Below, piece by piece: positions 1-5,373 of a stretch of DNA of 5,373 bases. Made by a program: the position numbers and the translations under genes. The first letter of the stretch is position 1; every line of letters starts with the position of its first letter. The notes below the pieces were generated by a model. The model saw nothing but the letters and a program-made list of their open reading frames with translations, was not told the origin of the DNA and ran no database searches. This DNA is from Rickettsiales bacterium (lineage in GTDB: Bacteria; Pseudomonadota; Alphaproteobacteria; Rickettsiales; Deianiraeaceae). The stretch is taken from NCBI GenBank assembly GCA_947485035.1, contig CANKQN010000069.1, positions 1-5,373 of the forward strand, given 5' to 3'.

Positions 1-774
1 AGTTTGAAGCATTATTTCAAAATTTGCGTTGCGAGTATCCTTCGATTCAAACACAATAAAGCCAGTTGCGTTGGTGAAGTCTAGGAAATTGAGTTTGTTT
101 TCGGTGTATTTATGCAAAATTTGCGATGGAATGTTGTTAAACGAAACATGCAAGTGTTGCGAATTTAGTGTAACTTTGAAATCGTAACCATATTGCTTTG
201 AATTGGCTTGGACAAAAAGAATATATCCTCGTTGGTTGACTTTCAGCGTGGCGTCATTTATGTGAATTTTGTTATCGTTTAAATTCAGAACAAAATCCAT
301 AATACTCATCTTAAACGATGGAATTAGCGAGTAGTAAAAGCTTGCAAGGGCGTGCGGGTTATATGTGCTTTTTTCCTTGTTAGTACTAATGTTCATAAGG
401 AATTTTGCGATGGTAATTTTGTAAAGTCGCCCGTGAAGGATGTCGGAAATTGAGAAGTTGATTTTGGCATCAAAACCTTCAATTTCAACATCTTTTGTGT
501 GCCTTTTGAAGTGCGGAATGTTAATTTCAATGTTTTCGCCGTGAATTTTTGTTGAAATATGTTCAGATTTCACCTTCAAAACAGGCAAAGTTCGTTCAAG
601 AAATTTTGTCGTGAAAAGTGCTGCACGGTTTGGGCTTGTCTTAATGAATACGAAAAATAGAAAAATTGAAACGGTCAACATCAAAAGCAAAATGCTGACA
701 AGCGAGACGATTCTATACGAAAGTTTAACTAGAAATAAAAGGATTGCGGAAATGAATTTCTTAATATTTTTCAT
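1..774 (-). CDS. Membrane-anchored AsmA/YhdP-like envelope protein, N-terminal part (runs off the left edge)
   Basis: Translating the minus strand from the ATG at 774-772 gives 258 codons without a stop, reaching base 1 in frame, so only the N-terminal part is present. Residues about 1-20 are basic and amphipathic (MKNIKKF...). A strong membrane segment follows at about 22-44 (IVSLVSILLLMLTVSIFLFF). The rest alternates short hydrophobic and polar strands, including INFSISDILHGRLYKITIAK, as expected of a beta-rich periplasmic domain. One N-terminal anchor followed by a long beta-rich region is the layout of AsmA/YhdP/TamB-type proteins, which are linked to phospholipid transport and outer-membrane homeostasis. 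That assignment rests on architecture and the 'S-I-S-D-I-L-x-G-R' style segment; I see no diagnostic motif, so it could be another anchored envelope protein. The ATG overlaps the stop of the upstream M48 protease as ATGA, so the two are probably translationally coupled. No Shine-Dalgarno sequence is visible. The frame itself is convincing; the family is moderately supported. Confidence 0.6.
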   Translation of the reverse strand, partial: MKNIKKFISAILLFLVKLSYRIVSLVSILLLMLTVSIFLFFVFIKTSPNRAALFTTKFLERTLPVLKVKSEHISTKIHGENIEINIPHFKRHTKDVEIEGFDAKINFSISDILHGRLYKITIAKFLMNISTNKEKSTYNPHALASFYYSLIPSFKMSIMDFVLNLNDNKIHINDATLKVNQRGYILFVQANSKQYGYDFKVTLNSQHLHVSFNNIPSQILHKYTENKLNFLDFTNATGFIVFESKDTRNANFEIMLQT

Positions 775-2099
775 ACAATTTTTTCAATGCGATTCAGCCT
801 CTCTGAAATTGCCGTGTTTGGCTTTTTCTTTAAAAGTGCCTTAAGTTTTGATATTTCTTCGTTAAGAATTGGCTTGGATTCCTTATCGTTTTTTTCCATA
901 AAAATTGCAATTTCTTCAATGCGTGAAACGAGTGAGTATTCTGGTAAATTGAGTTTGTTGTAGGCATATTGAAGGTTTTGATATAAAACCGCGTGGCTTT
1001 CCTTCGTGCTTTTAAGCTCTTCAAGCAGTGAAATGCCTTCGTTGATTCTTATAGAATCTTGAAATGTTGTTATTAAGAAAGTGGCGTATTCTTGGATAAT
1101 TAATTTGTTTTGTGAAAGCTCAATCGCATTTTTGAAGTGGTGTATTGCTTGTTCGTGTTGGTGTAATTTCATGTGAATTATTGCCGCAGTTTCGTGGAAA
1201 TATGGGTTGTTTTGATGAATTTGAAGAAGATTATTTATGTGAAACAGTGCGGTTTGATATTTATTTTCAAGCAGGTTTTGATATGCAAGATAGTAAGCTT
1301 TATATTGTGAATGAGTTAAAATTGTATGAGTATTCGTGTGAAGACTGGAATTTCCCGAGTATGCTAGAATTTTTGCCTGAATAAACATATGTTGTTGAAG
1401 CATTGCGTCTGTTGTTTTTTTGCCTTTAATTGTGTGGGATTGGAAGTAGGATATGCGGTCTGTTGTAAGTGGGTGGGTTATGGAGTATTTGTCGATATCT
1501 TTGGTGTATTTGCTTTGAATTGAGTCAAGTTTTCTAAAAAGTTCAAGCATTCCATCGCTGGAAATATCAGCTTTTTTCATAAACAACATGGCATATCTGT
1601 CTGCTTCCGCTTCTTGTGTTCTTGAAAATGCAAGAAATTGCCTTTCTGCAATGTGTTGACCAAGTATTGTTGAGGCAATTGCAGCGTTTGTGCCTGAATT
1701 TGTTGGCGAAGCGACAAGCATTCCAACACCAAGAAGAGTTGCGATGGCATATGTTGCTATTGATTTTTGCATGCTTGCTTGGGATTTAACCAAATGTGCA
1801 CCAATAATGTGACCAAATTCGTGAGATATCACACCTTGAAGCATGTTTGGTGTGTTTGAAGCTTCAATTAAACCGGTATTGATAAAAATATTCTGTCCGC
1901 CATAAACAAATGCGTTGATAGCATTATCCTTCACAAGGTAAAATGTGATAGCATCACTTGCAGTTCCGCCTGATTGGAATATTGGCGATGATATTTGGTG
2001 AAGGTAATCCTCAATTTCAGCGTCCCTAATAAGGTTCAAAGCCTGTGCGTTTAGTTGCACGGCAAGAAGCAGGGTGATGAATAGGTTGAAAGGCCTCAC
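771..2099 (-). CDS. Secreted M48-family zinc metalloprotease with C-terminal TPR region (BepA/YfgC-like)
   Basis: The 442-residue product starts with a signal peptide (about residues 1-19, MRPFNLFITLLLAVQLNAQA, likely cut near LNA-QA), so it acts in the periplasm. The zinc site is clear: HEFGH at 93-97 (ligands H93 and H97, catalytic E94) and SRTQEAEAD at 159-167, where E163 fits the third ligand. THPLTTDR at 208-215 matches the conserved His-Pro segment whose histidine (here H209) acts as a regulatory switch in E. coli BepA. A hydrophobic stretch at about 113-131 may touch the membrane. From about 235 to 400 the sequence is helical and TPR-like, as in BepA, which degrades stalled outer-membrane proteins and assists assembly; the role here is inferred from that family. 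The length is close to BepA's (about 490). The start is GTG at 2099: an in-frame TAA lies two codons upstream and the signal peptide begins immediately. No Shine-Dalgarno is visible. The TGA stop overlaps the ATG of the next gene. The TPR region is unusually histidine-rich. Confidence 0.9.
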   Translation of the reverse strand: MRPFNLFITLLLAVQLNAQALNLIRDAEIEDYLHQISSPIFQSGGTASDAITFYLVKDNAINAFVYGGQNIFINTGLIEASNTPNMLQGVISHEFGHIIGAHLVKSQASMQKSIATYAIATLLGVGMLVASPTNSGTNAAIASTILGQHIAERQFLAFSRTQEAEADRYAMLFMKKADISSDGMLELFRKLDSIQSKYTKDIDKYSITHPLTTDRISYFQSHTIKGKKTTDAMLQQHMFIQAKILAYSGNSSLHTNTHTILTHSQYKAYYLAYQNLLENKYQTALFHINNLLQIHQNNPYFHETAAIIHMKLHQHEQAIHHFKNAIELSQNKLIIQEYATFLITTFQDSIRINEGISLLEELKSTKESHAVLYQNLQYAYNKLNLPEYSLVSRIEEIAIFMEKNDKESKPILNEEISKLKALLKKKPNTAISERLNRIEKIV

Positions 2100-2120
2100 G
2101 ATTTAATTAATATTTTTTAA

Positions 2121-2149
2121 AATATCCAATAAGTTCATTGAAAAATCAA
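2121..2149 (-). promoter_or_regulatory. Possible sigma-70-type promoter for the M48 protease gene
   Basis: In the 87-bp gap upstream of the protease, the minus strand reads TTGATT (2149-2144), then 17 bases, then GATATT (2126-2121). Each box matches the TTGACA/TATAAT consensus at 4 of 6 positions with ideal spacing. Transcription would begin near 2114, giving a leader of about 15 nt before the GTG at 2099, which fits the absence of a ribosome binding site. The region is so AT-rich that such matches arise easily by chance, so this is only a candidate. Confidence 0.2.
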
Positions 2150-2186
2150 GGAATATTTGCATTTTTCAGAAATTTTTTACAAGATG

Positions 2187-2885
2187 TTATGCACCGAAGT
2201 TTCGCTCTTGTTTGTGATAGAAATTCAGGGCAAAATCAAGGTTTTGCTTGGTGAAATCTGGCCAAAGTATTTCGCAGAAGTATAGCTCGGCGTAAGTTGT
2301 TTGCCACAAAAGGAAGTTGCTAAGCCTTTGCTTGCCTCCCGTGCGAATGAGAAGGTCAACATCTGGCATATTTTTGTGATACAAATTGCTCTCAATTGTT
2401 TTAATATCAATTTTTTCGCCATTTTCGATGATTTTTTGGCAAGCATCAACAATTTCCTGTTTCCCGCCATAATTGAGTGCAATGTTCAGGGTGAATATTG
2501 AATTTTGCGTGATATTTTGATTAATTTTAATAATTTTACTGCGAATTCTTTCAGGGAAAATCTCAAAATTTCCAATACATCGCACATTCACCGATTCCTT
2601 TTGCAGTTTTTTTATGTCGGAATCAAGATATTTTTCCAGCATAAGGAAAAGATCGTCAGTTTCTTCTTTTGACCTTTCATTGTTTTCCACTGAAAAAGCA
2701 TAGACCGTTACAAGCTCAATGCTGTATGTTTTTAGAATTTTACACAGCTCCATAAGCGTGTTTGCACCAGCTTCGTGTCCTTTTTTCACGGAAACATTGC
2801 GTTCTTTCGCCCACCTGCGGTTGCCGTCCATAATAATTGCAAGGTGTTTTATTTCTTCCATTTTGATATATTTTTCAACAAACAT
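2187..2885 (-). CDS. uppS: Di-trans,poly-cis-undecaprenyl-diphosphate synthase (UPP synthase)
   Basis: UppS is a cytoplasmic cis-prenyltransferase that adds isopentenyl diphosphate units to farnesyl diphosphate, making the C55 lipid carrier used for peptidoglycan and surface polysaccharides. The 232 residues cover the whole family. Visible motifs are HLAIIMDGNRRWA (catalytic D20), KKGHEAGA (H37), YAFSVENNERSKEE (E67, R71), ALNYGG (136-141), DLLIRTGGKQRLSNFLLWQ (R181, R187, S189), AELYF (Mg-binding E200) and the C-terminal WPDF...ERNFG. Offsets to E. coli UppS are constant (6 in the N-terminal half, 13 in the C-terminal half). On that alignment three usually conserved positions differ: R39 is V33, W75 is N69 and E198 is K185. 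The core motifs are intact, so I read it as an active enzyme. The start is uncertain: ATG at 2885, or ATG at 2861 (codon 9), which fits the usual short N-terminus; neither has a Shine-Dalgarno. A weak TTGAAA/TATGTT pair at 2908-2881 would favour the second. The usual partner cdsA does not follow. Confidence 0.93.
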   Translation of the reverse strand: MFVEKYIKMEEIKHLAIIMDGNRRWAKERNVSVKKGHEAGANTLMELCKILKTYSIELVTVYAFSVENNERSKEETDDLFLMLEKYLDSDIKKLQKESVNVRCIGNFEIFPERIRSKIIKINQNITQNSIFTLNIALNYGGKQEIVDACQKIIENGEKIDIKTIESNLYHKNMPDVDLLIRTGGKQRLSNFLLWQTTYAELYFCEILWPDFTKQNLDFALNFYHKQERNFGA

Positions 2886-2975
2886 ATATCAAATATTTTT
2901 ATTTTCAAGTTGTTTTTAAAGTAAAATTTATGTGAAGCTTAGTTGAATTTTTTCATACAAAACGGTGGTCTATCA

Positions 2976-3419
2976 TCACTTATTGCGATGTTTCGTGATT
3001 TCATTCGTGGCAAGGAAGTCTGCTCGCTCATTTAAAACATTGCCGTTGTGTGCCTTAACCCATTTCCATTCGGGATTTAATTTTTGGCTGATTTCATCAA
3101 GCTTAATCCAAAGTTCTGCGTTTTTAACAGGTTGCTTTGCTGCCGTTTTCCACCCATTTTTCTTCCAATTGATAATCCACTGGGTAATCCCATTTTTTAC
3201 ATACTGGCTATCGGTGTATATTTCAATTGGAATATTTGGCATTTTTACAGCCAACAGTCCTTCAATGCAAGCACGAAGTTCCATTTGGTTGTTGGTAGTA
3301 TTTTCTTGAAAACCCGAGAGCTCTTTGGTTACATCTTCCCATTTTAAAACTGCTCCCCAGCCACCTTGCATGCTTGGCATTGAACACGCGCCGTCGGTAT
3401 ATATTATTATTTTTGACAT
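2976..3419 (-). CDS. rnhA: Ribonuclease HI
   Basis: RNase HI cuts the RNA strand of RNA-DNA hybrids, clearing R-loops, stray priming RNAs and some ribonucleotides left in DNA. The 147-residue product is collinear with E. coli RNase HI (155 aa). The four catalytic carboxylates are present: D9 in YTDGAC, E47 in NNQMEL, D70 in YTDSQYV and D134 in NERADFLA. The assisting histidine is H124 in VKAHNGN; E. coli has KGHAGH here, so the glycine before and histidine after are replaced by Ala and Asn. The basic 'handle' that grips the hybrid is retained at about 80-103 (QWIINWKKNGWKTAAKQPVK), marking an E. coli-type enzyme. The ATG at 3419 lies inside the end of rnpA (13-bp overlap) and is preceded by GGGA at 4-5 nt, a weak Shine-Dalgarno. 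Its position suggests co-transcription and probably coupled translation with rnpA. No convincing terminator follows the TGA. Confidence 0.96.
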   Translation of the reverse strand: MSKIIIYTDGACSMPSMQGGWGAVLKWEDVTKELSGFQENTTNNQMELRACIEGLLAVKMPNIPIEIYTDSQYVKNGITQWIINWKKNGWKTAAKQPVKNAELWIKLDEISQKLNPEWKWVKAHNGNVLNERADFLATNEITKHRNK

Positions 3420-3757
3420 AATCCCATCATAATTTCCATTTTTATTTTACTAAAATCCATTGTTTCACACTGTTTTCTTGCGACGATTATCACGCAATTT
3501 GGCGAAAAATTCACATCACACAACGCAGTGCGAATGCGTCGCTTTATGAAGTTTCGCTCAACTGCTCCACCAAGTTTTTTCGTCGCCATTATTCCATAAA
3601 TTGGTTTAATAGGGTTATGTCGCTTGAATTTCGTGCAAAATTCCTCCATTGAAATTTTGTAAATCACGCACGATTTCAGCACGATTTTATTCTGGGCGTT
3701 CGTCGCAGAATTCATGATAAACTTGAAGTGCGAGTACTGTTTAACCGTGTTTTTCAT
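3407..3757 (-). CDS. rnpA: Ribonuclease P protein component
   Basis: RnpA is the small basic protein subunit of RNase P; with the catalytic RNA it removes 5' leaders from precursor tRNAs. The 116-residue length is normal. The diagnostic signature is present: YGIMATKKLGGAVERN (54-69) runs into the RNxxKRxxR motif (R68, N69, K72, R73, R76), and CVIIVARK (88-95) is the usual following strand. The N-terminal part is divergent but aligns in outline: F11 sits where the family has its conserved Phe, and IVLKSCV (25-31) matches the 'FVLQ' strand. That supports the ATG at 3757 over the internal ATG at 3715. A longer basic loop (about 35-52) precedes the conserved block. The protein holds six cysteines (30, 41, 80, 88, 97, 114). 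It starts 6 bp after the argC stop and overlaps rnhA, so it appears to be read within that transcript, not in the usual rpmH-rnpA pair. No RNase P RNA gene is seen here. Confidence 0.92.
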   Translation of the reverse strand: MKNTVKQYSHFKFIMNSATNAQNKIVLKSCVIYKISMEEFCTKFKRHNPIKPIYGIMATKKLGGAVERNFIKRRIRTALCDVNFSPNCVIIVARKQCETMDFSKIKMEIMMGLCQK

Positions 3758-3763
3758 GAAAAT

Positions 3764-4765
3764 TTACGGGATAATTGGCATAAATTCAAGCCCCGCTTTT
3801 TGCGGAAAACCAAATGCGATGTTCATGTTTTGCACAGCCTGTGAAGAAGAACCTTTCGCAATATTATCGATTACAGAGGAAATAAATACCTCGTTGCCGT
3901 CTTGAATGACGCAGATTTTGCAGAAATTCGTCGCCAAAACTTCACGAGTCGACGGTAAAACATCGATAATTTTCACGAAATCTGAATTGCGATAAAACTC
4001 TTGCAAAATTTCCTTGCAATTTGCGGTCGAATTGAAGTAGATACTGGTTTCAATGCCGCGAAGAACTGGCACTAAATGTGGTGTGAAGCGAACATTTTGC
4101 CCAAAATAGTAGGAAATTTCCGCGCGATGGCGGTGAGTGTGCGGATTGTAGGCTTTTACGGAATCGCTGGTTTGCGTGAAGGAAAAATCAAAGGAATCTT
4201 TGCGACCTGCACCCGAAATTCCGGTTTTACTGTCAATAATTACTTGGGAATTTATGTGGTTTTGAAGTGGAATCAACGGCAAAAGTGCCGATGTTGGAAA
4301 GCAACCCGGACATGCAATAATTTGTGATTTTGCGATTTCATCCGTGAAGATTTCACTCAATCCATAGCACGCTTTTTCCTGTAATTCAGGGGTTTTGTGT
4401 GTGGAATAATTTGCTTCGTAAAGTTCGATTGGCAGGCGGAAATCTGCGGAAAGATCGATGATTTTAATGTGAGAATTTTTCGTAAGAATTTCAGAAATCA
4501 CAAGTTGAGAAGTTTGGTGTGGAAGGCAGCAAAAAACGCAATCGATTATATCAAAATCGACTTCCTCCAGCTTTTGAATTTTTGGAAGTTGAAAAATATT
4601 AAGGGCAGGGTATATTTCTGAAATTTCCTTACCAGCAAAGGAATTTCCAACAATGTTTTTTACGGAAACGAATGGGTGTAGCATTAAAAGGCGAAGGGCT
4701 TCAACACCTGTGAAACCCGTTACGCCAATTATTGCAACATTTAAAACTGCCGATTTATTCAACAT
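3764..4765 (-). CDS. argC: N-acetyl-gamma-glutamyl-phosphate reductase
   Basis: ArgC catalyses the NADPH-dependent reduction of N-acetylglutamyl phosphate to N-acetylglutamate semialdehyde, the third step of arginine/ornithine synthesis, in the cytoplasm. Numbered from the ATG at 4765 (333 aa), the Rossmann loop is GVTGFTG (14-20), CLPHQTS is at 80-86, IDLSADFRL at 103-111, the active-site CPGCFPT at 152-158 (nucleophile C155), SGAGRK at 184-189 and the catalytic-His segment HRHRAEIS at 211-218. The C-terminus VIDNIAKGSSSQAVQNMN is strongly family-like. The active-site motif differs slightly from the common NPGCYPT. I chose 4765 because it leaves a normal short lead-in to the Rossmann fold and sits 13 bp beyond the fusA stop. 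An upstream in-frame ATG at 4810 would add 15 residues and overlap fusA by 32 bp. No good Shine-Dalgarno supports either. No other arginine gene is in the window. Its slot between fusA and rnpA is unusual. Confidence 0.94.
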   Translation of the reverse strand: MLNKSAVLNVAIIGVTGFTGVEALRLLMLHPFVSVKNIVGNSFAGKEISEIYPALNIFQLPKIQKLEEVDFDIIDCVFCCLPHQTSQLVISEILTKNSHIKIIDLSADFRLPIELYEANYSTHKTPELQEKACYGLSEIFTDEIAKSQIIACPGCFPTSALLPLIPLQNHINSQVIIDSKTGISGAGRKDSFDFSFTQTSDSVKAYNPHTHRHRAEISYYFGQNVRFTPHLVPVLRGIETSIYFNSTANCKEILQEFYRNSDFVKIIDVLPSTREVLATNFCKICVIQDGNEVFISSVIDNIAKGSSSQAVQNMNIAFGFPQKAGLEFMPIIP

Positions 4766-4778
4766 TGTGCAAAAAATA

Positions 4779-5373
4779 CTATTCTTCTGCAAAAGCAAAA
4801 CCTTTCGCAAGTTCTTTCATGATGTTATCTGGCACGATTGAGTATTTTTCGAAAACCATTGAATATTGAGAACGACCTTGAGACATTGAACGAAGTGTGT
4901 TCACATAGCCAAACATTGAAGAAAGTGGAACTGATGCTGTGATGATTTTTGCATTAGCACGGTCTTCCATGTTGGAAATCTGTCCACGACGAGAGTTAAT
5001 ATCACCAATAATATCACCCATGTAATCTTCAGGAGTAATAACTTCAACTTTCATGATTGGTTCCAAAATTTTTGGAGAACCCTTCTGTGCCAATTGACGG
5101 AACGCATGACGAGCTGCAATTTCAAACGCAAGAGCAGATGAATCGACATCGTGGTATGCACCATCAACAAGAGTCGCTTTAAGGTCGATAACTTGGTTTC
5201 CGGCGATAAGTCCGTTTTTTAAAGCCGATTCAAGACCCTTTTCTGCACCAGGAATATATTCTTTTGGAATTGCTCCACCAAAAATTTTGTTTTCAAAAAC
5301 AAAACCCGAACCAGGTTCACCCGGTGCGAATTCAATTTTCACGCGTGCGAATTGGCCAGAACCACCAGATTGC
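4779..5373 (-). CDS. fusA: Translation elongation factor G, C-terminal part (5' end beyond the right edge)
   Basis: EF-G is the GTPase that drives tRNA-mRNA translocation and, with RRF, ribosome recycling. Only the last 197 codons are present; the frame stays open to the edge (first full codon 5372-5370), so the GTG at 5342 is an internal valine, not a start. The visible part begins in domain IV with [15 protein letters not shown] and includes the tip loop [13 protein letters not shown], whose histidine reaches the decoding centre in characterised EF-Gs. Domain V follows with [27 protein letters not shown] and [20 protein letters not shown]. The gene ends with TAG at 4781-4779 after a short acidic tail (GFAFAEE). 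The wording is close to alphaproteobacterial and mitochondrial EF-G. The next gene is argC, not tuf. The two are 13 bp apart, so argC is probably read from the fusA transcript. Confidence 0.97.
   Translation of the reverse strand, partial: QSGGSGQFARVKIEFAPGEPGSGFVFENKIFGGAIPKEYIPGAEKGLESALKNGLIAGNQVIDLKATLVDGAYHDVDSSALAFEIAARHAFRQLAQKGSPKILEPIMKVEVITPEDYMGDIIGDINSRRGQISNMEDRANAKIITASVPLSSMFGYVNTLRSMSQGRSQYSMVFEKYSIVPDNIMKELAKGFAFAEE

Noticed and set aside
611..844. Plus-strand open frame of 77 codons across the M48/AsmA-like junction
   Set aside because: It lies opposite two well-supported overlapping genes and shows no domain or start signal.
1145..1384. Plus-strand open frame of 79 codons opposite the TPR region
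   Set aside because: It is the antisense shadow of the M48 protease gene; its acidic composition mirrors the coding strand and no family is recognisable.
2139..2168. Inverted repeat TGAAAAAT / ATTTTTCA with a 14-nt loop between uppS and the M48 gene
   Set aside because: The 8-bp stem has a single G-C pair and no following T-run on the minus strand, so it is too weak to be called a terminator in such AT-rich DNA.
2886..2975. Gap between rnhA and uppS as a possible small gene or terminator site
   Set aside because: The 90 bp hold no convincing hairpin or open frame; only AT-rich sequence with weak promoter-like hexamers is visible.
2965..3347. Two plus-strand open frames (114 and 87 codons) opposite rnhA
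   Set aside because: They are antisense to a clear RNase HI gene, have no recognisable motifs and overlap each other in different frames; the composition of the real gene explains them.
4766..4810. Upstream ATG extension of argC (15 residues)
   Set aside because: It would overlap fusA by 32 bp and add a non-family N-terminus before the Rossmann fold; the ATG at 4765 fits better.

Overview
This window comes from an AT-rich bacterial chromosome, most likely an alphaproteobacterium. The EF-G tail has the alphaproteobacterial/mitochondrial look ([10 protein letters not shown], then LEPIMKVEV and the SRRGQI/SMSQGR motifs). The UppS, RNase HI and M48 proteins also resemble AT-rich alphaproteobacterial versions. 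The base composition and broken-up classical operons suggest a small or heavily rearranged genome. However, argC argues against a typical Rickettsiales member, since those usually lack arginine synthesis. The lineage is an inference, not something the sequence settles.

Every supported gene lies on the minus strand, so transcription runs from high to low coordinates. Block 1 (5373-2976) is a tight cluster. It holds the 3' part of fusA (EF-G), then argC 13 bp later, rnpA 6 bp after that, and rnhA overlapping the end of rnpA by 13 bp. A 90-bp gap (2886-2975) separates it from uppS (2885-2187), which stands alone. A second gap of 87 bp (2100-2186) precedes block 2. This contains a secreted M48 metalloprotease with a TPR tail (2099-771), whose stop codon overlaps the ATG of a membrane-anchored AsmA/YhdP-like protein (774 to beyond base 1). 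That last frame is open for 258 codons to the window edge. There is no gene-free stretch longer than 90 bp, and I see no tRNA, rRNA, CRISPR, IS element or long repeat.

Functionally, block 1 mixes translation (EF-G), arginine synthesis (ArgC), tRNA maturation (RNase P protein) and RNA-DNA hybrid removal (RNase HI). UppS and block 2 concern the cell envelope: the lipid carrier for peptidoglycan, periplasmic proteolysis, and a possible envelope lipid-handling protein.

I found no clear sign of a new defence or mobile system. The most notable points are core genes lying away from their usual partners (fusA without tuf, rnpA without rpmH, uppS without cdsA), unusual residues at several conserved UppS positions, a histidine-rich stretch in the M48 protein's TPR region, and the stop/start overlap joining the protease to the AsmA-like gene.
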